From NCBI GenBank assembly GCA_900547585.1, contig URHD01000063.1, forward strand, positions 1-10,916: a stretch of 10,916 nucleotides of DNA, in the 5' to 3' direction. The notes beneath the pieces were generated by a model. It had not been told where the DNA came from. It ran no database searches and saw nothing but the letters and a program-made list of their open reading frames with translations. Position numbers and translations under genes: made by a program. Shown piece after piece: positions 5,384 through 10,916 of this stretch. Origin of the DNA: an uncultured bacterium (GTDB taxonomy: Bacteria > Cyanobacteriota > Vampirovibrionia > Gastranaerophilales > Gastranaerophilaceae). Each line of letters opens with the position of its first letter. The first letter of the stretch is position 1.

Positions 5384-5459
5384 GGGCGGTTGGCGCAGTT
5401 GGTAGCGCATCACATTGACATTGTGGGGGTCGCTGGTTCGAGTCCAGTACCGCCCACCA
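5384..5459 (+). tRNA. tRNA-Val (anticodon GAC)
   Basis: The acceptor stem is GGGCGGT/ACCGCCC. The D-stem is GCGC/GCGC, the anticodon stem TCACA/TGTGG with loop TTGACAT (anticodon 5417-5419), and the T-arm GCTGG-TTCGAGT-CCAGT. Discriminator A is followed by encoded CCA (5457-5459). It is the only tRNA in its transcription unit. Confidence 0.96.
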
Positions 5460-5462
5460 CTT

Positions 5463-5487
5463 AAAAGGAGGCTCAATAGCCTCTTTT
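5463..5487 (+). terminator. Terminator after tRNA-Val
   Basis: AGGCT (5469-5473) and AGCCT (5478-5482) form the hairpin with loop CAAT. The stem continues as AAAAG/CTTTT with one bulged G, running into the T run. It lies just after the CCA end. The photolyase gene ends 50 nt further on in the opposite direction. Confidence 0.8.
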
Positions 5488-5537
5488 GTATTTCTTGACG
5501 GACTGAGCATTTTGCTTTTGTATGTTTTTGTTTTTAA

Positions 5538-6749
5538 TCACCCAAATTTTATGTTCTTCCCGCTCATGTACCTGATTTTTCCCGTTACCGGACGGTCTGC
5601 AAAGGCGCGGTCATGGAGCGCGGCAATTGACCAGAGTATCCCGACGTAACCGTTTGCGGACGGGGCATCAAGTGCGTATTTGTCGTTTAAGTAAATTGAA
5701 ATTCCCAGCGCTTCTTCCGGAGCTTTTGACCATTCGAGCATTTTTTTAGCCCAGTACATCCTCAAATAACCGTGAATTTTACCTGTTTCCAATAGCTGGA
5801 GCTGGGCGTAATTCCAGAGCCTGTCATGGGTTTTTGCCTGTTCAAACTCCTCCTTTGTGTAAAGAAACTGGCGAAAATCCCACCTGTGTGCGGCAAGCGT
5901 CTCCTTTGCCCACGCCGGCACGCATTCAAAAGACTTGAAATCCATGCAATAAAGACAAAAATTATCCGATAATCCTCCACGCACAATAAGTTCCTCAAGA
6001 AATGTTTCTTTGTTCTCATTTGAGGCGTCGGATTTGATAACTTCCAGTGCTGCACGCTGCGCGGACAAATAACCGTCTTTCAGGTACTTTGAAAGGTGTG
6101 AAGTAACGTCCTTTTCGGGGTTGTTTTTGTATTCGGCGTACAAATCGAGCTTTGTTTCAATAAAATCTCTTAAAGCCAGCGCTGCCTCGGTTTTAGGAGC
6201 ATTGCAGGAAGGGAATTCGTTCAAAAAGCCCGCAATATCAGCATAGATTTTTCTTCTGAAAGTTGCAGCATTATATTCCTGCTTTACGGACGCATAGCGC
6301 GCCGGCACAATGTTGTGCGAATCGACCTCAAAAATTTTGCAATCAAAGCTTTTTAAATAATCTTTCGTCAAAATTGGATTAAAATCCGTCACAATTGCTC
6401 CCGCTTTTAGCCCGTCAGCACTTTCCCGGATTTCGAAGTCATAGTTTTTAAGCGCCTGCTCAAGCTCCTTTAGACGGGCATTGTAAAAGTCAATTTTCAG
6501 TCGTGTTTCAAATTTTTTACTCAAATGAACGATTCTCAGGTTTTTATTGAGCTCCTGAGCTTTTTGGCGGGCAAAATTGAGCGAAAAATTGTCGCACAGC
6601 CGCATTTCTCTTTCGATAAAGTAAATTAAGTCGCCGTTTTTTACAGGTTTTTTATTAACTTCGAAAATTCTCTCTTTACGGGGGATTTCTTCGACTTCAA
6701 ACCTGTTGGGGAGATAATTTAGCATTGTGTTTTTGACGAATCTTTGCAT
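5538..6749 (-). CDS. phr: Class II CPD photolyase
   Basis: The enzyme repairs cyclobutane pyrimidine dimers with light, using reduced FAD. The class II pattern is clear: SHNIVPARYASVKQEY (144-159), the SHLSKYLKDGYLSAQR block (217-232), LIVRGGLSDNFC (254-265), KTHDRLWNYAQ (306-316), GKIHGYLRMYWAKKMLEW (323-340) and the C-terminal YLNDKY...NGYVG...GKIRYMS. Trp312, Trp333 and Trp340 have the spacing of the class II electron-transfer tryptophans (W360, W381 and W388 in the Methanosarcina mazei enzyme). At 403 residues it is somewhat short for the family, and some usually strict positions differ (SAN where DPN is common; AFADRP near the end). The start has no clear ribosome site; a second Met at residue 9 is possible. 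It lies 53 nt behind the HEAT-like gene on the same strand and may share its message. Confidence 0.92.
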   Translation of the reverse strand: MQRFVKNTMLNYLPNRFEVEEIPRKERIFEVNKKPVKNGDLIYFIEREMRLCDNFSLNFARQKAQELNKNLRIVHLSKKFETRLKIDFYNARLKELEQALKNYDFEIRESADGLKAGAIVTDFNPILTKDYLKSFDCKIFEVDSHNIVPARYASVKQEYNAATFRRKIYADIAGFLNEFPSCNAPKTEAALALRDFIETKLDLYAEYKNNPEKDVTSHLSKYLKDGYLSAQRAALEVIKSDASNENKETFLEELIVRGGLSDNFCLYCMDFKSFECVPAWAKETLAAHRWDFRQFLYTKEEFEQAKTHDRLWNYAQLQLLETGKIHGYLRMYWAKKMLEWSKAPEEALGISIYLNDKYALDAPSANGYVGILWSIAALHDRAFADRPVTGKIRYMSGKNIKFG

Positions 6750-6802
6750 TTTATCAGAATAAAACCCGCAAAGGAATTTTTAAATGCGCATTCGGGCGGT
6801 TT

Positions 6803-7510
6803 TTACGGGGCAGATTTGAGAATACGTCTTACAAAATAATTTTCGTCATTTTCAAGCGCATTTCTTAGATTTTCCGGCGTTTGCGGGAAAACTGCAACAA
6901 GACATGCGCATTTTTCGCGTATAGTGTAGTCGTCAAAGTCAAAAGTCTTGTTAATAAGCTCCAAAATGGCTTTTTCTTCTTCAAAATCTCCGAGGCTGGC
7001 GACTGCTTCAAGATACCAGAAGATTTTGAAAACTTTTCTTGAATAAATATAGCCGGATTTTCTGCGGTTCATTGTTTTTGCGTCTTCGATGATTTCTAGT
7101 GCGCGTTTTATGAGGTTTTTGAAGAAAAATTTCTTGTTTTCAATAAAAGGCAGAATTTCTATAATGTGCCTGCAAATATTGGGGTTTATGTCTATAACAG
7201 CGTCCAAAAGGGTCAAAAGAATTTTTTCTGTACGGAAAAAAATGGAAATTTCGGGTATTTTCATAAGTTCGTTAATTTTTATCGCAGCAGCTTCGCGAAT
7301 AATGCCATGGTGATTGGTCAGATTAAATACGAGCAAATCCGCCTCGTCCTGTGTCCGGATTTCTTTGAGTTTCAGGAGGCAGATTTGTTTTTCAAGGTCA
7401 TTTTCCGTTTTTATTATCTCAATCAGCTCCGAATGCGAAAAATCCCGCTCACAAAGGAGGCAGGCAGTTTCGGTATTTTTCAGTATGTCGTGAAAATTGT
7501 TCATTGCCAT
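6803..7510 (-). CDS. HEAT-like helical repeat protein
   Basis: The 235-residue protein is built of paired amphipathic helices from about residue 25 to the end, in the manner of HEAT/PBS-lyase-like solenoids. Units such as QICLLKLKEIRTQDEADLLV, HGIIREAAAIKINELMKIP, DDYTIREKCACLVAVFPQTP and a final NALENDENYFVRRILK show the alternating pattern with a conserved Arg/Ala near the start of each repeat. No catalytic residues, signal or membrane segment are visible; such proteins usually act as binding scaffolds. The start at 7510 is chosen because GGGAG (7516-7520) sits 5 nt before it; a TTG at 7522 would overlap that site. The photolyase gene follows on the same strand, so co-transcription is possible; a functional link is inference only. 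Confidence 0.75.
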   Translation of the reverse strand: MAMNNFHDILKNTETACLLCERDFSHSELIEIIKTENDLEKQICLLKLKEIRTQDEADLLVFNLTNHHGIIREAAAIKINELMKIPEISIFFRTEKILLTLLDAVIDINPNICRHIIEILPFIENKKFFFKNLIKRALEIIEDAKTMNRRKSGYIYSRKVFKIFWYLEAVASLGDFEEEKAILELINKTFDFDDYTIREKCACLVAVFPQTPENLRNALENDENYFVRRILKSAP

Positions 7511-7515
7511 ATCTA

Positions 7516-7520
7516 CTCCC
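7516..7520 (-). promoter_or_regulatory. Ribosome site that sets the HEAT-like protein start
   Basis: GGGAG reads leftwards 5 nt before the ATG at 7510. It overlaps the alternative TTG start at 7522 and is too far from the ATG at 7504, so 7510 is preferred. Confidence 0.65.
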
Positions 7521-7576
7521 AATTAATATAGCACAATCGGTGATTAAAAAATTATAAATTCGGTTTATTTTTATAC

Positions 7577-7600
7577 TGTTATTGAATATTAGCAATAACA
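7577..7600. promoter_or_regulatory. 24-bp dyad in a divergent promoter region
   Basis: TGTTATTG (7577-7584) and CAATAACA (7593-7600) are perfect 8-bp inverted repeats around AATATTAG. The site lies between the leftward HEAT-like gene and the rightward 54-codon gene, where an operator for either or both would sit. It lacks a T run and its GC content is low, so it is not a terminator. The binding protein is unknown. Confidence 0.5.
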
Positions 7601-7644
7601 AACGCTCAAGCAAATAAAGGATATGCACAAAAGAGTTTAGCGAT

Positions 7645-7650
7645 TATAAT
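7645..7650 (+). promoter_or_regulatory. Probable -10 of the 54-codon gene
   Basis: A consensus TATAAT lies 21 nt before the GTG start; no convincing -35 is seen. Initiation near 7657 would leave a very short leader that begins close to the ribosome site AAAGGA (7659-7664). Confidence 0.45.
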
Positions 7651-7671
7651 ATGCAACGAAAGGAATAAAAC

Positions 7672-7836
7672 GTGAGAGAATTAATGAATTTTGTAAAAGA
7701 GCTCTTTATTCCCCGGCTCAATAACGACGGAGTGGGGCTTTCAGGTTTAAAAAGACGTCCTGCGCCAATCAGAAAAATCAATAAAAAACGTCCGAATAAA
7801 GAAATTAAACTTTCCGATTTGATGAGAAGAGCATAA
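7672..7836 (+). CDS. Small basic protein of 54 residues, unknown function
   Basis: GTG start, 7 nt after AAAGGA (7659-7664), with a TATAAT further upstream; 54 codons and TAA. The protein has a short hydrophobic/amphipathic N-terminus (MRELMNFVKELFIPRL) and a strongly basic C-terminal half with repeated Arg/Lys clusters (LKRRPAPIRK, INKKRPNKE), ending LSDLMRRA. Nucleic-acid or ribosome binding would fit the charge, but no family is recognised. An internal ATG at 7684 lies too far from the ribosome site. The gene ends 3 nt before the stop of the convergent ABC ATPase gene, so no terminator fits between them and the two transcripts probably overlap. Confidence 0.7.
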   Translation: MRELMNFVKELFIPRLNNDGVGLSGLKRRPAPIRKINKKRPNKEIKLSDLMRRA

Positions 7837-7839
7837 ATC

Positions 7840-8811
7840 TCATTCTGTCATATCGTATAAATGACATTTTGCAAAATGTGTGCTTGAAAACTCTATATTT
7901 TCGGGCGCAATTTTGCTGCAAATCTCCATGACTTTAGGGCACCTTGTGTGGAATTTGCAGGCACAGGGAGGTTTTTTGGGGGAGGGCAAATCGCCTTCGA
8001 GGCGGATGAAATCCGCATTATGTTCTTTTGCAACCGACGGAACCGCTGATATCAGCGCTTCTGTGTAAGGATGTTTCGGGTTTTTGAAGATTTCTTCCGC
8101 TTCGCCCAGCTCAACAACATTTCCGAGGTACATCACCGCAATTCTGTCGGAAATATACTTCACAACCCCTAAATCATGCGACACAAAAAGGATTGTCAGG
8201 TTCAGTTTTTCTTTTAACTCGAGCAAAAGTTTTATGATTTGTGCCTGAATGCTTACATCCAGCGCGCTGACGGGTTCATCCGCTACTAGAAATTCTGGCT
8301 CAAGAACCAGGGCACGGGCAATTGCGATTCTCTGGCGTTGTCCTCCGGAAAATTCATGCGGATACCGGCGCAAAACTTCTTCATCGAGCCCTGTCAGAGA
8401 AAGAATTTTGAAGATTCTTTCTTTTATTGTCTTTTTATCCCTAATTCCGTGCACGACAAGAGGTTCTCTGAGAATATCGAACACTGTCATCCTAGGGTCA
8501 AGGCTTGAATACGGGTTTTGAAAAATCATCTGGGCTTTTTTTCGGAAATTTTTTAGTTCTTTTCTTTCCATATCGAGAATATTTTTGCCCTCATAAAGTA
8601 CTTCGCCCTCAGGCTCAATCAGCCTTAAAACAGATTTTCCGAGCGTTGATTTTCCGCAGCCGGATTCTCCAACAAGCCCAAGAATCTCACCTTTATAAAT
8701 ATCAAGATTAATATTATCCAACGCATGGATAAATTCTTTTGAATTATTCAAAAACCCCGAGCAAACAGGATAATTCATAAAAAGGTTTTTTATTTCTACG
8801 AGTTTTTGCAT
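7840..8811 (-). CDS. Oligopeptide/dipeptide ABC transporter ATP-binding protein (OppF/DppF type)
   Basis: The 323-residue ATPase would power import of peptides, or of nickel or other solutes carried by the same family, on the inner face of the membrane. It shows Walker A GESGCGKST (48-56), the Q-loop IFQNPYSSLDP (Gln98), signature FSGGQRQR (154-161), Walker B LVADEP (Asp178, Glu179), the D-loop SALD and the H-loop His212. The C-terminal extension typical of OppD/OppF contains HPYTEALISAVP and Cys residues in the pattern CxCKFHTRCP...C...C, a motif linked to an iron-sulfur cluster in some family members. No permease, substrate-binding protein or OppD partner lies next to it. No ribosome site precedes the start, which follows the -10 directly. 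Dpp, Opp and App subtypes cannot be told apart here. Confidence 0.93.
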   Translation of the reverse strand: MQKLVEIKNLFMNYPVCSGFLNNSKEFIHALDNINLDIYKGEILGLVGESGCGKSTLGKSVLRLIEPEGEVLYEGKNILDMERKELKNFRKKAQMIFQNPYSSLDPRMTVFDILREPLVVHGIRDKKTIKERIFKILSLTGLDEEVLRRYPHEFSGGQRQRIAIARALVLEPEFLVADEPVSALDVSIQAQIIKLLLELKEKLNLTILFVSHDLGVVKYISDRIAVMYLGNVVELGEAEEIFKNPKHPYTEALISAVPSVAKEHNADFIRLEGDLPSPKKPPCACKFHTRCPKVMEICSKIAPENIEFSSTHFAKCHLYDMTE

Positions 8812-8817
8812 AAATTA

Positions 8818-8823
8818 ATTATA
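8818..8823 (-). promoter_or_regulatory. -10 box placed for a leaderless message of the ABC ATPase
   Basis: Leftward TATAAT ends 6 nt before the ATG at 8811, so the usual start point falls on or next to the A of ATG. The -35 is weak. With no Shine-Dalgarno site, this suggests leaderless initiation. Confidence 0.45.
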
Positions 8824-8865
8824 TAGCATGCGCGCTTAAAAACATATAAACATCAAGGCTATTTT

Positions 8866-10179
8866 TTAGCCGTCTATCGTAACGACCTTGAATTGATATG
8901 CTTCAAAAGCTGATGGGGATGGATTTTCATTGATTCCGGCTTCTTTTAAAAGTGCATTTATAAAGTCTTTTTTGTCAGGGTATTCTTTCCACATGCAAGG
9001 TAAAAATGCTGCCTGTGTAGCGTTGTTGCGTATGATTATGCCGGAGGATTCGTTTATTTTTTCAGCAAGATCATTGAGGCTTGCAAAAGGTATCATCTGT
9101 GGGCGTGAAAGTATGCAGATTTCGAGTTTCATTTTGTCGATTTCATCGGAGAAAACTGGTGTTTTGGTCTTGAAAGCTGCATTGTAAGCATTGAGAGTCA
9201 AATCGTCCTTCAGGGGCTTAACCGCGAAAGCGCTTCCTGCGCGCCCTCTGAGTTCTCCATTCACAAAAACAGTTATATATGTGCCCCAGAAAGTATCAAA
9301 TACCGGTGCAAGCTTTTCAATATCGGCATCTGCCGGCATGCTGAATTCGAGCCCTGAAATTATGCTGTTTCTGCAAATTGTTAAAATTGTGTCTGAAAAC
9401 TCATCTTTTAAGAAATTCGGGATGGATTTTTCGACAACAATCCAGCTCCCGTACCCCTCTTTTCCGGTGTCCGGGTTTGGCGGATCAATATCCGTGCGGA
9501 TTAAAGAGTATCCCCTTTCTGATTTTGGGGCAGGTGCAGCGTCTTTATTCTCCTGTGAAGAGGCAAGGATTGCTTTTCTCTCTATTTCAGAGGCTGCAGT
9601 TTCGTCCATTTTTTGTGCGTCATCAAGTGAGTCAAAATGCGCAAGATCTGATACAAGTATGAATCCTATTTTTTCATTGACAAAATATTTGTCCATAATT
9701 GCTGTAACTTTTTTGAAATTGTGGCTGCCGTAGGAGATTGGTACGATTTTTGCTTCAGGCAGAATTGTTTGCAAAAGAGGAATTTGAATATCTATGCTGT
9801 GTTCATTTTCAAATACCCTGTCATTGCATTCCGCATCAAAATTTTCAACTAAATCCTGATTAAAAGATTTGTCAATTATTGCATCCCCAAGCGGGGTCTC
9901 CCAGGCGTCATAGCAGGACAGTGCAATACCGAAAAAGACTATATAATGCGCAGGCGCCATTATAAAAACCGTTTCTATGCCTTTATCAAGGTACTGCATA
10001 GCGTTCATTGCTGTTTTTCCCGAATCCTTGTAAGAGTCGTGAGGGACAATCACTGAGCGTGTTTTGGCGTTGTACTCCGTGGGAATGCTCATTATAAGAT
10101 TTTTAATTTCTTTTTCGAGCTCCTCCTTGTTGTCCGGGAAATAGCTGTTTTTGAGAGTGAACGGTCTTATATTTGTCAT
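8866..10179 (-). CDS. amrB: MEMO-like/AMMECR1 fusion protein (AmmeMemoRadiSam proteins B and A)
   Basis: The 437-residue protein joins two domains of the AmmeMemoRadiSam set. Residues about 40-205 are MEMO-like: VPHDSYKDSG (His47), APAHYIVFFGIALS (His78), TPLGDAIID, EHSIDIQIPLLQ (126-137) and SDLAHF (177-182). Residues about 262-437 are AMMECR1-like: ILTICRNSI, VFVNGELRGRAG (305-315), LTLNAYNAAF, EICILSRP, GIIIRNN, AFLPCMWKEYPDKKDF and a terminal FKVVTIDG. A low-complexity linker (about 205-260) lies between. Two family hallmarks are missing: the CGxxPI segment that ends the MEMO fold and gives a metal-ligand Cys, and the Cys of the AMMECR1 LRGCIG motif, here Arg313. No radical SAM partner is in view. 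The ribosome site is weak. Biochemical role is unknown for the family. Confidence 0.88.
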   Translation of the reverse strand: MTNIRPFTLKNSYFPDNKEELEKEIKNLIMSIPTEYNAKTRSVIVPHDSYKDSGKTAMNAMQYLDKGIETVFIMAPAHYIVFFGIALSCYDAWETPLGDAIIDKSFNQDLVENFDAECNDRVFENEHSIDIQIPLLQTILPEAKIVPISYGSHNFKKVTAIMDKYFVNEKIGFILVSDLAHFDSLDDAQKMDETAASEIERKAILASSQENKDAAPAPKSERGYSLIRTDIDPPNPDTGKEGYGSWIVVEKSIPNFLKDEFSDTILTICRNSIISGLEFSMPADADIEKLAPVFDTFWGTYITVFVNGELRGRAGSAFAVKPLKDDLTLNAYNAAFKTKTPVFSDEIDKMKLEICILSRPQMIPFASLNDLAEKINESSGIIIRNNATQAAFLPCMWKEYPDKKDFINALLKEAGINENPSPSAFEAYQFKVVTIDG

Positions 10180-10208
10180 TATAATTTCTCACTTTTGTAC
10201 GCAAAATT

Positions 10209-10214
10209 ATTATA
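10209..10214 (-). promoter_or_regulatory. Probable -10 of the MEMO-AMMECR1 gene
   Basis: Leftward TATAAT about 30 nt before the ATG at 10179; the -35 is poor. It lies in the divergent region shared with the acetyltransferase gene. Confidence 0.4.
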
Positions 10215-10270
10215 TCGCCCTGTAAAATTCGCAATAATGCCCGATTAGGGGATAAGGGGGGCAATATTTA

Positions 10271-10279
10271 TGCTATTAT
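10271..10279 (+). promoter_or_regulatory. Extended -10 of the acetyltransferase gene
   Basis: TGC-TATTAT reads rightwards 20 nt before the ATG at 10300. Initiation near 10286 would place the ribosome site GGAGG (10290-10294) near the 5' end of the message. Confidence 0.45.
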
Positions 10280-10299
10280 TCTTTCTGGTGGAGGAATTT

Positions 10300-10916
10300 A
10301 TGCAAAAAGTGGAATTTATCAATTCAAATAATAATTTTTCAGCTATTTATGCTGATTTGCTCGCCCAGTTTCCAAAATCCGAGCTTAAATCAAAAGAACG
10401 CTTTGAGGAACTTTTGAAAAATCCTGACTATAGGGCATATTCCGTAAAAATTTCGGGTGAAAATGCTGGCTATGTTATCCTTTTTACCGATAAAAAGAAT
10501 AACACGCTCTGGCTGGATTACATTGCTATTTTTAAAGAACACCATTCAAAAGGTTTTGGAACAGGGATTTTTAATGCGATGAAAAAAGAATTTTCGGAGT
10601 TTTTGGGGATTTGGCTCGAGGTTGAAAAACCTGATGAAAATGAACCGGATACTTTGCGCAGAATAAAATTTTATAAAAAATTAGGCGCGCAGCTTGTGAG
10701 TGAGAATTACATTTATCCTAATAATGACGGTGGTTTGAGTATGGATTTGTACTTTTTGCCGTTTTGTGAAGCAAATTTTGTGAAAAAAATGCACAAATGC
10801 GTAAAAACTGCTTTTGAAACAATCCACAGCGACGTGGAGAATATAGAAAAAATATTCGATAAAATTGTCCGAGAAAAGTTCGTGATAAGGAACACTCTGC
10901 CGCCCGCCCCGCTAAT
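10300..10916 (+). CDS. GNAT-family N-acetyltransferase, 3' end outside the window
   Basis: An open frame of 205 codons runs to the right edge without a stop. ATG follows GGAGG (10290-10294) by 5 nt. The fold is GNAT: the strand WLDYIAIFKEHHSK leads into the acetyl-CoA loop HSKGFGTGIF (82-91), a form of the R/Q-x-x-G-x-G/A motif, followed by a helix, then the strand IWLEVEKP and the typical C-terminal RRIKFYKKLGAQ (120-131). Substrate is not predictable. The protein continues well past the usual GNAT domain (about 150 residues) with a helical, charged tail. Within that tail, residues 190-198 (VREKFVIRN) are encoded by the dispersed 28-bp repeat, so the repeat may have extended or replaced the C-terminus. 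Confidence 0.85.
   Translation, partial: MQKVEFINSNNNFSAIYADLLAQFPKSELKSKERFEELLKNPDYRAYSVKISGENAGYVILFTDKKNNTLWLDYIAIFKEHHSKGFGTGIFNAMKKEFSEFLGIWLEVEKPDENEPDTLRRIKFYKKLGAQLVSENYIYPNNDGGLSMDLYFLPFCEANFVKKMHKCVKTAFETIHSDVENIEKIFDKIVREKFVIRNTLPPAPL
10866..10893 (+). repeat. 28-bp dispersed repeat, copy 2, inside a reading frame
   Basis: It matches 823-850 at 27 of 28 positions in the same orientation. Unlike copy 1 it is read as protein (VREKFVIRN of the acetyltransferase). The partner arm that completes the stem in copy 1 is not seen before the window ends. Confidence 0.85.

Noticed and set aside
4455..5396. T-box riboswitch as explanation for the leaders that pair with tRNA
   Set aside because: T-boxes pair with the anticodon and the CCA end and control synthetase or amino-acid genes. 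Here the complement is to the D-arm, the downstream gene is the tRNA itself, and no T-box sequence is visible.
4455..5396. CRISPR array
   Set aside because: Only two units per site, with no short repeats alternating with unique spacers and no cas genes in the window.
5181..5510. Overlapping minus-strand frames of 109 and 90 codons over the tRNA-Val region
   Set aside because: They read through tRNA-Val, the leader repeats and the terminator in antisense; translated tRNA complement often gives such frames.

Overview
The window is bacterial chromosome: moderately AT-rich by eye, densely coding, with clear Shine-Dalgarno sites and several GTG starts. The genes do not fix the lineage. A housekeeping set (glmS, miaA, leuA, four tRNAs) is mixed with a class II photolyase, an AmmeMemo-type fusion and several short unknown proteins. 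An uncultivated lineage such as a non-photosynthetic relative of Cyanobacteria or an elusimicrobial relative would fit, but this is a weak guess.

Left part (1-965): the first codons of glmS leave the window leftwards. Next come a perfect 27-bp inverted repeat, a 52-codon gene with a strong ribosome site, two terminators in series, a promoter, and a structured leader made of two hairpins. The leader starts with a 28-bp sequence that recurs at the right edge of the window.

Centre-left (966-4264): a six-helix membrane protein overlaps the start of miaA (tRNA A37 prenylation). Convergent to them is leuA (2-isopropylmalate synthase), whose ribosome site supports a start 10 codons inside the longest frame.

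Centre (4356-5487): two tRNA transcription units, Pro-Gly-Cys and Val, each ending in a terminator. This is the most unusual part. tRNA-Pro and tRNA-Val are each preceded by two tandem leader units of about 90-104 bp. A unit contains a strong hairpin, then a second hairpin whose 3' arm is also complementary to the D-arm of the tRNA that follows, and a sense copy of the tRNA 5' end. The two arrays differ in sequence but share this plan, and one hairpin shows compensatory changes between its two copies. The Gly and Cys genes have no such leader.

Right part (5538-10916): leftward genes for a class II CPD photolyase and a HEAT-like protein; a rightward 54-codon gene; a leftward OppF/DppF-type ABC ATPase with no transporter partners in view; and a leftward fusion of MEMO-like and AMMECR1 domains that has lost residues typical of both families. 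A divergent GNAT acetyltransferase runs off the right edge, and part of its C-terminal sequence is encoded by the second copy of the 28-bp repeat.

No phage, IS element or CRISPR array is visible. The genes look mostly like independent short units; only the membrane protein-miaA pair and possibly the HEAT protein-photolyase pair look co-transcribed.
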